Shown here: positions 9,646-18,342 of the stretch, in pieces
How the letters are laid out: each line of letters opens with the position of its first letter
Position numbering within the stretch: the stretch's first letter is position 1
Source: Pedobacter hiemivivus
GTDB lineage: Bacteria; Bacteroidota; Bacteroidia; Sphingobacteriales; Sphingobacteriaceae
Reading direction: 5' to 3'
Length of the DNA stretch: 64,000 nucleotides
Assembly: GCF_004331685.1 (NCBI RefSeq)
Contig: NZ_SJSM01000001.1
Location: 56,993-120,992, forward strand
Notes under the pieces: generated by a model
Database searches by the model: none
The model's input: only the letters and a program-made list of their open reading frames with translations
What the model was told of the DNA's origin: nothing
Made by a program: the position numbers and the translations under genes

Positions 9646-9735
9646 AGAGAGTTGGCAGAGTGGTCGATTGCGGCAGTCTTGAAAACTGTTGACTTGTCAA
9701 AGGGTCCGCGAGTTCGAATCCCGCACTCTCCGCCA
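9646..9735 (+). tRNA. tRNA-Ser (anticodon UGA)
   Basis: The cloverleaf can be folded by eye. The acceptor strands are 9646-9652 and 9725-9731, the anticodon loop CTTGAAA is 9678-9684 with anticodon TGA at 9680-9682, a long variable arm is typical of serine tRNAs, the T arm contains GTTCGAATC, and CCA is encoded at 9733-9735. The first acceptor pair is an A-C mismatch (9646/9731), while the other six pairs are normal. tRNA genes are common integration sites, and the defence-rich region begins directly after this one, but I found no second copy of its 3' end in the window. Confidence 0.93.
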
Positions 9736-9858
9736 AGGTCTCAAAATCTACAAAAATCCTGAAATCGTAAGATAGCAGACATAAGACACCAGAATTAACT
9801 CCCTAATATTTCCTTAAAAATTTATATATTATTTCAATAAAAATAAAAGCATTAATCT

Positions 9859-10851
9859 TTATTTATTTAAAAGAAGATCTGTGGTTTTAAACGTGCTGAT
9901 CTTTTCTTTTGGTAATCCCAATTTGACCAATGTTGCAAAAATCTTCTGAGCATCTTTCGGTTCATAGTATGACACCCTCCAATCCGCTTTAAAACCATTT
10001 TTTTCAAGTATTTCACGAAGATAAGGCTGATCTACTTCACCAAGAGAATGCCCAAGAACTGTAATCTTAATTGTATCATCCAACATATCAAAGAAAGGCC
10101 GGTTCTGTTGGATAACATTGTCGGTCTGTTTATGAGATTTTGAAAAATAAGTCAATATCATATCCAGCGCCCTATCTGACGACAATTCCCAGTTTCGCCC
10201 CTGCTCCATATTCCATTCAAACAGTTCTTCTTCAGTAGCATTAATTGATGGTTGGGGCTCGTCTCTTTTAAACTTATTAGGCTCTATTCCATGACCAAGA
10301 ACTAAGACTTCATTTGACGAATCTGCGCGATTGTGTATATGCAGAATTTTATCACCTGGAATATTATAATAATGTTCCAATGAATTTGTATAATTAAAAT
10401 TAAGATAAAAAGCATCTTGATTGAGGCTTATTTTTTTCTCATAAATATTTTCAGGAAAATCGACTTGATTAATAAACTTCTTAAATGCATCGTATAACTC
10501 TGTAGTCAATTCATTAACGACCTCTTCCATTACAATTTCAAATGTATCCCAATCCCCATCTCGAAATTCTTCACTTGCAGGATTTGCAGTCAAATCGTCA
10601 TTATCATTTAAAACGGACTGAAAATCAAAGTCCGCCAGTCGTTTTTCGAAATCTGACCATAAATAGTAATGCGCCGGTTTATTCTCGAATTCTTCAAGAT
10701 CGGGATCAAGTGAAGGCAAACCATAATTTTCAACCAGCCTTTCGTGGATGCTAAAATGGTGCTTTTGCAGATAATAAGAAAAGACCTGATAGTGTGTCTG
10801 AAGGCCATGATGAATATCGAATCCATTGCCTATAGTATAAAGTTCCTTCAT
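9859..10851 (-). CDS. AbiH-family abortive-infection protein
   Basis: Seen: the N-terminal IGNGFDIHHGL (residues 7-17), YLWSDFEK near 64-71, and YLNFNYTNSLE, ILHIHN, VLGHG and VLGHSLGE further on. Together these are the AbiH (PF14253) pattern. Known: AbiH of Lactococcus aborts phage infection by an unestablished mechanism; the family is widespread in defence islands. The length of 330 fits. The gene stands alone on the minus strand, 123 bp from the tRNA-Ser gene, and is the first member of the defence-rich region. No partner gene is adjacent. Confidence 0.85.
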   Translation of the reverse strand: MKELYTIGNGFDIHHGLQTHYQVFSYYLQKHHFSIHERLVENYGLPSLDPDLEEFENKPAHYYLWSDFEKRLADFDFQSVLNDNDDLTANPASEEFRDGDWDTFEIVMEEVVNELTTELYDAFKKFINQVDFPENIYEKKISLNQDAFYLNFNYTNSLEHYYNIPGDKILHIHNRADSSNEVLVLGHGIEPNKFKRDEPQPSINATEEELFEWNMEQGRNWELSSDRALDMILTYFSKSHKQTDNVIQQNRPFFDMLDDTIKITVLGHSLGEVDQPYLREILEKNGFKADWRVSYYEPKDAQKIFATLVKLGLPKEKISTFKTTDLLLNK

Positions 10852-11064
10852 ATATAGTTTTTGTAATATTATTTATGACACCTATGGAAATTACCGTTTC
10901 TAGAAGGTTTACAATTGTTTTAAGTGCCTATTTATTAGTTACTTTTTATTATTAATTACCTCTTTTACGAGATAATTAATATTACTTAGGTTATTGGTTC
11001 CCTACTATTGTCTTTAAATAATTAGTTCTAGTTAAAAATCTAACATCTACATCAGTGAGTCAAT

Positions 11065-12168
11065 TTACCAACCTGCAACATTCTGGGGTATGATATTTTT
11101 GAACTTATAAGATGCCGTTATGAGAGAAATCTTTTGATTACTATTCCCTGGTAATATCCGCGTCAAATAAGTAGTGCCCATAGGGGCGATTGCTTCATAT
11201 ATTAATCTTTCAATATTCAAAAATGTGACTTCCAACCCCTGTGATGTTGGTTTGTAATACAACGACTGATTATAATTGTTGATTGTATTACCAGTCGGAG
11301 TTTTAATTACGTTCTTGTACTCCTGTGGTTTACCTGTGGTCGCATCAATTTTATCTTTCAGGATTATTGTTAAATCGAATCCGATATCGACACCGCAACG
11401 CCTAAGGAGTTGATGCATATCCAAAGTCGAACCTTCATTAGCTTTTTTCAACATGCAACTAATGATCTGGCAAGGGCAAATCTGAATGGTATATTTATCA
11501 GTATTTGCTTCATATCTATTAGAAAACGTAACACTATTATGTCCAGAATAAGATTGCTTTTTAAAGCTAACTTTTTCTTTATTTTGATTTCCATTTTCTA
11601 TTTGAATAATTCGATAAGCTAAATAGAGGTTCATGCCTTTAGCAGTTATTTTAGCTTTGTTACCAGTCGTGTTCTCTGCATCTATATTTACTTTTTTAAA
11701 GATTTGAAGAAGATCAAGTTGGGCATCTGCCGATTTGTTTTTATCTATAGTAATTGTCATCTCTTGGGCTTTTAAAGCTTCGTAAACTACTTGTTCACCA
11801 ACATTTGACTTCAAAATATCTACAGAGTTAAGAGTTACAATTTCAAGCTTGTTAAGATTAACTGATATATCAGAAAGGGCTGCATACTTACCTCGTAATT
11901 TTAAAAAATTTAAAATCCCTAATTCGAGTTCATTTTTTTGGCTGGTATTCATTACCATATCCAGCATGGAAAAGCTAGCTCCATTTTTTCTTTTATCTTC
12001 ACCTACACCGTCCCCAATAGGACCAGCCTCAACATTCCACAATGCTCCGATTGGCATATAATCCCGAGGCAAAGACATGAATTTAAAACCTGTAAAAGGA
12101 TTACTTGGTTGAGCAACCAAAGAAATTGATATCCCAATTAAGAAGATAGTAAGTAGACATTTTTTCAT
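11065..12168 (-). CDS. Exported hypothetical protein, 367 aa
   Basis: A clear Sec signal peptide (residues 1-20, ending LVAQ) predicts a periplasmic or surface protein. The body is of mixed alpha/beta type with Lys/Asn/Thr-rich segments and no motif I recognise. A CPCQIISCM stretch near residue 230 and a later C-G-V might form disulphides. No membrane helix is apparent beyond the signal. It is separated by 213 bp from AbiH and by 321 bp from the next coding remnant, so it is probably transcribed alone. A 22-bp-stem hairpin sits about 110 bp upstream of its start. Confidence 0.65.
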   Translation of the reverse strand: MKKCLLTIFLIGISISLVAQPSNPFTGFKFMSLPRDYMPIGALWNVEAGPIGDGVGEDKRKNGASFSMLDMVMNTSQKNELELGILNFLKLRGKYAALSDISVNLNKLEIVTLNSVDILKSNVGEQVVYEALKAQEMTITIDKNKSADAQLDLLQIFKKVNIDAENTTGNKAKITAKGMNLYLAYRIIQIENGNQNKEKVSFKKQSYSGHNSVTFSNRYEANTDKYTIQICPCQIISCMLKKANEGSTLDMHQLLRRCGVDIGFDLTIILKDKIDATTGKPQEYKNVIKTPTGNTINNYNQSLYYKPTSQGLEVTFLNIERLIYEAIAPMGTTYLTRILPGNSNQKISLITASYKFKNIIPQNVAGW

Positions 12169-12277
12169 TATGAGAAGTTTTAGATTTAATTATGCCTTAT
12201 AAAAATACCTTATTCTTTCGGTACTAGCAACTTATTAATATTTCTGATATGATAGTATTTATAATTAATTGCGCATT

Positions 12278-12329
12278 GTACAGTTAGCGTCCTAAAACAC
12301 CGATCCCTGTTTTAGGACGCTAACTGTAC
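12278..12329. repeat. Perfect 22-bp inverted repeat with 8-nt loop
   Basis: Positions 12278-12299 and 12308-12329 are exact reverse complements (arm starts GTACAGTTAGCGTCC) around CCGATCCC. No T tract follows on either strand. The stem is far longer than a normal terminator. It lies in the 12169-12489 gap, which otherwise shows no gene. Confidence 0.75.
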
Positions 12330-12489
12330 TATAATTTCTAAGCTCTAAAATAGACATCAGCACCCACGCATCGATAGCAAATTCCTGAGAATATATTTAT
12401 AGATCTGCACGCGTATCATGGTTTAACTTTTCTCCAGGCACTATCGGTTTTTGCCCAAATTTCTTCTCCAATCTCTATTTCATCATTCA

Positions 12490-12984
12490 CTAAATATCCA
12501 GAAGGGGAAATTCATCCAATCTACCGTCTAACCTCCCATTGTTCTCCCTATTCTTTAAGATAGCGGCTAGGTTATCTTCCAGAATCCTGAACTGCTCGCT
12601 ATCGGGATTAATGTCCATTTCAAGCGAAAACTCCCGCAGATTACTCTTTTGTAAACTATCTAGCTGCCAGATCCTTTTGGCAACTATAGTCGGACTGATC
12701 TGGAACTGATAGGCCAGATCCACCAAACTTAGCTTCTGACTAATCTCCGTTGATAACTGGCGCACGATACTCTGGCTAATCCAGTCCTTTTTCAGATCAA
12801 GGTTCCCAATTTGAGGAAACTGATTACGATTCTGATTTATATATCCTAACTTTTGAGGTAATTCAACATCCATTTTCAGCTTATAACCCCTTGGGGAAAA
12901 CGGGTAGTAATTCATTGTTTGATCAGGGGCATATCTATCGGAAATAAGATGGCTATCTAGGGGAAAGTATGACGTCCACTCCAT
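12490..12984 (-). CDS. Hypothetical protein or gene remnant, 164 aa
   Basis: Not recognised. The reading frame has an in-frame TAG two codons before its first ATG, and it overlaps the end of the 64-residue frame upstream by 28 bp. The C-terminal half contains a helix-rich section (ISQKLSLVDLAYQFQIS, about residues 80-96) that could be a winged-helix-like fold. The N-terminal NDMEWTSYFP region looks like the tail of another coding sequence continued in the wrong frame. I infer that 12490-13390 is a run of frameshifted coding DNA, although this part alone could still be expressed. Confidence 0.4.
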   Translation of the reverse strand: MEWTSYFPLDSHLISDRYAPDQTMNYYPFSPRGYKLKMDVELPQKLGYINQNRNQFPQIGNLDLKKDWISQSIVRQLSTEISQKLSLVDLAYQFQISPTIVAKRIWQLDSLQKSNLREFSLEMDINPDSEQFRILEDNLAAILKNRENNGRLDGRLDEFPLLDI

Positions 12985-13151
12985 ATCGTTCTAAGCGATT
13001 GCATGATTTTTTCCGCCAAGCCACCGATAGCCACTTTGCTGCCTGCTTGAATAGTCAGGCGCAGAGCCGGCATACCATCATTTGAAATAAGCCCAACTGA
13101 GAGATGTCGTAAATGAAGAGCGAGCTTTCTTCTCCTTTCCATATCTATCAT
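12957..13151 (-). pseudogene. N-terminal fragment of a small hypothetical protein, 64 aa
   Basis: The first 27 residues (RRRKLALHLRHLSVGLISND) read like the conserved start of a helical protein family I have seen only as hypothetical. The remaining residues have a less natural composition, and the frame ends after 64 codons while coding-like sequence continues in another frame. Its ATG overlaps the stop of the preceding coding remnant (ATGA, 13151-13148), as in intact operons. This supports a former multi-gene operon broken by frameshifts. It could also be a genuine short gene. Confidence 0.4.
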
Positions 13152-13390
13152 GATTTACGCTGCAAGACCTCGGTTTTATTGTTAGTCAAATAGTCATTCA
13201 GAATTGAATAGGAGTCAAAAACTATTGGACTGTCAAAGGTCTTCAACACCTGTATAGCAGCTAGGCTCAACTAACGAATACCAATTTAAAAAAATCAATC
13301 GCTTCAAAATTTCAAGTTTCGGCTCTTCATTATCCATCTGAAACAACAGATCAAGATAACTTTTATGGATTGTTCGTCCTGGAAGAATTG
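13148..13390 (-). pseudogene. Coding remnant after the DUF4365 gene
   Basis: Directly after the DUF4365 stop, a second frame stays open for about 50 codons (LPGRTIHKSYLDLLFQ and on) to a TGA at 13235-13233. A third frame then continues (FDSPIVFDSYSILNDYL) to a TGA at 13150-13148 overlapping the next ATG. Both stretches look protein-like. The simplest reading is that the DUF4365 protein once ran about 80 residues further, or that a separate short gene followed, and that one or two single-base changes broke it. A sequencing error would look the same. Confidence 0.4.
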
Positions 13391-15193
13391 CTATAAAGCC
13401 TCATAGGCAACGGAAAAATCAAAATCCATTAGCTTGCTAATACTCCAATCGACATTGGCATTTCTTTCTAGGTCGTCACCTTCAATATTTTTAAAGAGGT
13501 ATTGTTCGATACCCTCATTTTTCGAAAGAGTATATACATTCCTCAGCCGCAATATTGTATCAGCACAATATATCTCATGATCTGTACCTTTATTGATCAT
13601 TTTTTTGATCAATTTTCGCATCCTCGTAAAATCACCACCGGCAGTTACTTGGTTCATCTCTTTTAACACTTCGTTGATGCCAGGATCATTCATAAAGTGC
13701 AGGATCCTATATTTGAGCCTCAGAGACATTAACATATTTTCTTCCTGTCCAAGTTGCTTTAAAAGCTTGATGGTGTCGTTCAAAAAACCCAGATGCTTGT
13801 CAAAATCCTTTTTGTAAATGGCAGATAGCTCCCCTTCGGAAGTCAACGTGGAAAAATCCCAGTGGTCATAAAAATGAAAAACAAAAGCCTTTCTATAATA
13901 CCATTCCATCTTCATCAGCGAAACATTGGCCATCGCTTGTAGGTCTTGGGATTTTCCTATAAAATCCATCAGAGAATCCATTCTCGAGTGGAAGTGTTTT
14001 TCAAAATCTGCGAAATCACTTGCGATCACCTCCCTTGATCTTTCGTTTCTAGTGCAGATGGCAGTAAATAGGTTTTTGCCAAGATCGAATATCAGCGTAA
14101 GCAAGTCCGCCTCTATCACTTTGGAGTAAGCCATCACTCTTGCCTTGTAGTCTCGTGGCTCCTTTCCGATGATGCCATTGATTGACGCATAAAATTCCTG
14201 CATTTTTTCCTTGTTCGGCATATTATTGTTATCCAGTTCCTTCCAGGCTTTTTGGACTTCCAGAAAAGAACCTATGTCGTCCCCTTCCATCAATAAAAGT
14301 GTCTTTGACTTCAGTTTCCTTACGGTCACGATGCCAGCTTCGTGTTCAGCCTGTAACATGGTGTAGGACAGCATTGACTTTAAAACGGGGTCGAAGCCCG
14401 CTTTCCCCTTGGCAGCCAACCGCAGAAATTCAATTGCCCTGAACACTTTCCCCTTATAATAATAGGCCACCCCACAGATCAGATTGAACATTGCCGAGGC
14501 GTCATTTCTGGGATGGCTTCGCTGCTCAATCTCCGTAATTGTATTGAAGGCAGCGTCATTGATAAGCGCCAATCCCCACTGCTCAAGGTAGCTAATATTC
14601 TGATCTATGTTATAGACTTCATTGTGGTGGTCAATCACAATTCCGGAAACAATTTTTGATTGTTCCGCATGCTCCAGGTGCGGATTGATCTTTCTGTAAA
14701 GGTTCCCACGATTTAATGTATCGGTATAGATTTCTGAGATTACCTCTGGTGTCAGAATTTTTGAAAAGCGGATCTTGAACTGGGAAGGGATGTTTTTGGA
14801 ATTATATTTCTTCAGGAGTGACTGATAGACTGCAAAAACCTTTTCATAGTAGAATACTTCTTCATTATGGTCATAAAGAATATAATAAGCAGGGATGGAA
14901 AGGTTGAGCAGGTAATTGATATTACTTACTTCTACCGGAAAGGAGATAGAGCCATCTGTATTTTTTTTAATCGAAATGGTTGATTTCAACTGGAGAGCAA
15001 GCCTAAAGTTCGTATAGAAACCATTCTGTTTGAGTTCTGCAAATAGATCTACCCCCTTGTCTCTTGTAATTTCCATCCTCAGTTCAAAATGTGTAACGTC
15101 AAATAATAGAGAAAGCTTATTTTTTGAAATAGTTTCAAGATCCTCATTTGGGCTGGATGATGGGAGTGGAAGTTTGGAATTTTCTCTATGCAT
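13391..15193 (-). CDS. DUF4365 nuclease-like domain protein with helical repeat C-terminus
   Basis: The N-terminal 150 residues contain FELRMEIT, DKGVDLFAEL and LALQLKST. This is the E...D...(E)...Q-x-K layout of DUF4365, a PD-(D/E)XK-type nuclease fold often found in defence genes. Residues 200-600 are helical with Leu/Ala spacing suggestive of TPR-like repeats. No membrane segment is present. It lies 270 bp downstream of qatD on the same strand but beyond the tight qat overlaps, so it may be a separate system. The C-terminus may be truncated by a frameshift. Function inferred: a sensor-effector nuclease; not tested against any named system. Confidence 0.6.
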   Translation of the reverse strand: MHRENSKLPLPSSSPNEDLETISKNKLSLLFDVTHFELRMEITRDKGVDLFAELKQNGFYTNFRLALQLKSTISIKKNTDGSISFPVEVSNINYLLNLSIPAYYILYDHNEEVFYYEKVFAVYQSLLKKYNSKNIPSQFKIRFSKILTPEVISEIYTDTLNRGNLYRKINPHLEHAEQSKIVSGIVIDHHNEVYNIDQNISYLEQWGLALINDAAFNTITEIEQRSHPRNDASAMFNLICGVAYYYKGKVFRAIEFLRLAAKGKAGFDPVLKSMLSYTMLQAEHEAGIVTVRKLKSKTLLLMEGDDIGSFLEVQKAWKELDNNNMPNKEKMQEFYASINGIIGKEPRDYKARVMAYSKVIEADLLTLIFDLGKNLFTAICTRNERSREVIASDFADFEKHFHSRMDSLMDFIGKSQDLQAMANVSLMKMEWYYRKAFVFHFYDHWDFSTLTSEGELSAIYKKDFDKHLGFLNDTIKLLKQLGQEENMLMSLRLKYRILHFMNDPGINEVLKEMNQVTAGGDFTRMRKLIKKMINKGTDHEIYCADTILRLRNVYTLSKNEGIEQYLFKNIEGDDLERNANVDWSISKLMDFDFSVAYEAL

Positions 15194-15463
15194 TAAATTT
15201 GATTTTATTATACAAGTACTTTAGATTGAATCCAAAAATGATTTGGCAATGATATATTATTTTGCACTCGTTCTCATTGCTAATCCAAATATAGATTAAC
15301 ATTCTAAAATGTCAAGTCTACAAAATATATGTTTCCACCTTTATGATTGTTAGGATTCTGCGCTTTGAATGCCCCTAAAATTTGATATTTTAATTTTCCT
15401 GATTTTCATGGATTGTTTGATTTAGATAGGCGTTATTCAGATTCATCGAGATTTCTCTACTTA

Positions 15464-16192
15464 CTAAGAAACCAGTTTTTTAAAATTTATTATGAGGTTA
15501 GTAGAGACTTCTGAAACAGAAAGCCCTTTGATACTGGCTATCTGTTCAACGACAGCTTTAGCATGACCTGGCCAACCTTCTTCATCTCCTAGACGCGTAA
15601 AAGGTCCATCACTCTCGAGTAAGATATGTGCTAATGGAAGAGCCTTTACAATTGATTTTCCATTCGTGGATTGCGTCATAGCATAGTTAATTGAAAAAAG
15701 GAACCCATTATCTAAAGCTTGTTCCAGATTTTTTATTGAACCTGAATACCAATGCAAGATAGGGCTACCGGGATAATTCTTTCCAACCATGGCAATCACC
15801 TCTGCTTCTGCACGGCGCGAATGAATGCTGAGAACTTTTCCTCCATGTATCGCACAACATTCTAGAATGGCCTGGAATATTTTCTTCTGACTCTGATAAT
15901 CATCTGATTGCTTTTTGAAATTATCAAGTCCAATTTCTCCAATATACTTTGCTTCTCTGGCAAGAGCAATGAATTTGCCCAACTGGCCTATGTGACTTGC
16001 CGCCAATTCCGGATGAAATCCTAATGAAGGCCGAATATATTTGGTATTCCTTATAAAATTCTTGGTATGGTGAAATAGATCTGGCAAGTTCGTGACTGCG
16101 ATGGTGTAAATTTTTTCACGCTCAATCTGTGCGACCATTTTCGTAATATCCGAGCAAAGGTCTAAATGAAAATGCGTATCATGTAGATTCAT
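15464..16192 (-). CDS. qatD: QatD, TatD-family metal-dependent hydrolase
   Basis: Last gene of a Qat anti-phage system. Seen: the TatD metal ligands in order, H7-F-H9, E86 in GEIGLD, H124 in SIHSRR, H147 in LHWYSG and D195 in LESDGPF. The 242-residue length is close to TatD nucleases. Known: Qat (QueC-like associated with ATPase and TatD) protects against phage; QatD is the presumed DNase. The start overlaps the end of qatC by 14 bp, so the two are translationally coupled. A stand-alone housekeeping TatD is the alternative, made unlikely by the context. Confidence 0.9.
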   Translation of the reverse strand: MNLHDTHFHLDLCSDITKMVAQIEREKIYTIAVTNLPDLFHHTKNFIRNTKYIRPSLGFHPELAASHIGQLGKFIALAREAKYIGEIGLDNFKKQSDDYQSQKKIFQAILECCAIHGGKVLSIHSRRAEAEVIAMVGKNYPGSPILHWYSGSIKNLEQALDNGFLFSINYAMTQSTNGKSIVKALPLAHILLESDGPFTRLGDEEGWPGHAKAVVEQIASIKGLSVSEVSTNLIINFKKLVS

Positions 16193-17522
16193 TCCTGTCC
16201 TTTAAAAATTTTTTCACTTCCTCCATACCACGTTTATAGACATCTATGTATGCGCTGAGCTCCTCTGGATTTTGATAAGGAAGAGGTCCAGATCGTAAAA
16301 CTTGTAGTGAGAGGCGGGAACTCTTCATCCCTTCGTTGCGCTGGAATGCCATTTGGAATGCCCTCAGATCACTGCCCTTTTTGGATTGATTAGGTAACAC
16401 ATCCTTTAATATCTGATTGGAGTAATCTGTCAATATCTTACCTGCTCGTTTTTCTGCAGCTTGGCGGATGATGCAAGGAACACAGTAGCCGCAATTTAGG
16501 CCAGGCTTCTTTTTCTCATATCGACTAACCTCGGGATGCGAGCAAGATATAGTATGGGGATAATAGGTGTTTAGAAATTTTCTGTCCTTGCATTCGGCCA
16601 TCATCTCACCTTTGGTCCTAAATTGGTATGGATTGACCAACTTATTCTTTAGCCCAAGAGTCTCTAGCATCTCCCTCCATTTATCTAAGTAGTAGGGATG
16701 GGTTGTTCTGGTGCTATGGCTGCTTAGCCTAGTTAAGGTTAGCGGTATATTCAATGAAATTAGACCGTTTTCTGGGATGATTAATGGAATTTCTTCTCCG
16801 TGAGCATTGGCGACGGCAATGCCTAAACAGAAAAATAGAAATGATCTGGCACGAGATGAATTCTCTTGCTGGGTCTTGGCCTTATTATGTCCGGGTTGAA
16901 CCCGTATCTTATGTCGTTCAAAGCCAGCTTTGCTGAAGTTTTCAGCAAGGGCATCATACAACATCGTTTGGACAGCACTTTCAGATGCTTTATAGTGACT
17001 AACAAAAGCAACTTTCGATCCTCCACTAAGTAAATCAATGGAGCTGATAAATGAGTCTAGCCCACCTGAAAAAAGACACACTTTTTCAATACCATTAGCA
17101 TTTTTCTCAAAACTTGACTGTGTCTCCCTCTTTACTTTATTCTTTCTGAATTTTATTTCCCATTTGTCTCCACTAAGGAAGCTTAACATTTCTTCAAGTA
17201 CCGGAACTGCTTGATTCCATTTTGCAGGATCATACACTGGCAGATTGACTTTGAGGTACCTGCTCCATCCTTGAAAACCGTTCTCCTTTCTAGACACTGT
17301 CTGGTCTACAGTATAAATAGCGATACCTATTCTCAATAAGTCAAAAACCTCATCCTTCAATGCTAACCGGTGGTCATGGAGATGCGATATAATATTTGTT
17401 GTTACCCACCTCTCCCTGTCTGCCTGACTTATGGATATAACAATATTTTTATCTCCTTCCACTGTTTTTTGCTCAGTCGCATCCCTAGGATCGAATTTTA
17501 CATGAATGTTAATTGCGCTCAT
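16179..17522 (-). CDS. qatC: QatC, QueC-like 7-cyano-7-deazaguanine synthase homologue
   Basis: Seen: the PP-loop ATP pyrophosphatase motif SGGLDS at residues 152-157, and a Cys set C327, C344, C347, C350 (NCGYCVPC) matching the zinc site of QueC. The 447 residues include an extra N-terminal domain of about 140 residues absent from housekeeping QueC, as expected for QatC. Known: QatC is required in the Qat defence system; whether it modifies DNA or protein with a deazaguanine is not settled. It overlaps qatB by 14 bp and qatD by 14 bp. Confidence 0.92.
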   Translation of the reverse strand: MSAINIHVKFDPRDATEQKTVEGDKNIVISISQADRERWVTTNIISHLHDHRLALKDEVFDLLRIGIAIYTVDQTVSRKENGFQGWSRYLKVNLPVYDPAKWNQAVPVLEEMLSFLSGDKWEIKFRKNKVKRETQSSFEKNANGIEKVCLFSGGLDSFISSIDLLSGGSKVAFVSHYKASESAVQTMLYDALAENFSKAGFERHKIRVQPGHNKAKTQQENSSRARSFLFFCLGIAVANAHGEEIPLIIPENGLISLNIPLTLTRLSSHSTRTTHPYYLDKWREMLETLGLKNKLVNPYQFRTKGEMMAECKDRKFLNTYYPHTISCSHPEVSRYEKKKPGLNCGYCVPCIIRQAAEKRAGKILTDYSNQILKDVLPNQSKKGSDLRAFQMAFQRNEGMKSSRLSLQVLRSGPLPYQNPEELSAYIDVYKRGMEEVKKFLKDRNEST

Positions 17523-18342
17523 TTTTTATAGCAGTGTAAGAGGTAAGGAGTATTTGATCTATTATAATTTTATTCTGTTCTACACTCATCGTAAATGGGT
17601 CAATTTCATTATTTTCATAAGCTGTTTGTACTTCAAGTCGAACATAGTCTTTGATTTCGCTTTCCAGCTTTACCGCTTGCTTAACAGAAAGATCTCCTTT
17701 CTCCAATGCAAGTCCCAGCTCATGCATCCACTTGAGGAAAATGTAATTGCTCACATAGGATGATACTGATTCTCCAATATCTGTCTTGCCGATTTGATCA
17801 AGGTTGGTAATATCTTTGCCATCATCAATCATTTTCTCATATAGCCCATCCAAGGTTACAATCAGTGCCTCACGAGCTATAGCTTCATCATTTGTCGTCC
17901 CAACTGGGGCAAGTGCATCAGAGATGGCAGCAAGCATTTGTTCTGGATTCAGGCCGTCTAGATTTTTAATACCCAGATCACTTAAGCTACCAGCGATCCC
18001 CGCCGCAGCAACCCCACCTAGAAAGACCGCGAACCTTGCGCCTGTCGAAGACCCTATACCTGCCGCGCGTGTTGCACTAGTCGCTCCGCCAGAAGAACGA
18101 ACATATGCAGCGCCAGCTTTTCTCATGCTTGATCCGCGCGTTCCATTTGCAAGTCTCTTCAACGCACCTTTACCGGAGGTCCAATTTGGTTGACTGTCCA
18201 TTTTACCAGCATTGTTTTTTTTATCCGAGGAACTTTCTGAAGTATCATAGTTATTTTCTCCGGTCCCTGCGGACGGCTGATACCAAGGCGGTAGAAGTGG
18301 GCTGCGACCTACAGGGCCGTTATTAGATGCTGATGTTCCCAT
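17509..18342 (-). CDS. qatB: QatB, Qat system protein of unknown function
   Basis: 277 residues. The first 70 are Gly/Ser/Pro/Asn-rich and probably disordered. A Gly/Ala-rich stretch (about 85-115) follows, then a helical C-terminal domain with a Leu/Glu pattern. I identify it from composition and position: between the KAP ATPase and the QueC-like gene, as in described Qat loci. Its ATG shares one base with the qatA stop (TAATG). No catalytic motif is visible. Confidence 0.85.
   Translation of the reverse strand: MGTSASNNGPVGRSPLLPPWYQPSAGTGENNYDTSESSSDKKNNAGKMDSQPNWTSGKGALKRLANGTRGSSMRKAGAAYVRSSGGATSATRAAGIGSSTGARFAVFLGGVAAAGIAGSLSDLGIKNLDGLNPEQMLAAISDALAPVGTTNDEAIAREALIVTLDGLYEKMIDDGKDITNLDQIGKTDIGESVSSYVSNYIFLKWMHELGLALEKGDLSVKQAVKLESEIKDYVRLEVQTAYENNEIDPFTMSVEQNKIIIDQILLTSYTAIKNERN

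Noticed and set aside
9646..9735. Attachment-site duplication of the tRNA-Ser 3' end
   Set aside because: I saw no second copy of the terminal bases in the window and no integrase gene; the island boundary on the right is unknown.
17804..18193. 129-codon frame on the + strand opposite qatB
   Set aside because: It mirrors the Ala/Ser/Gly-rich codons of qatB; a shadow frame.
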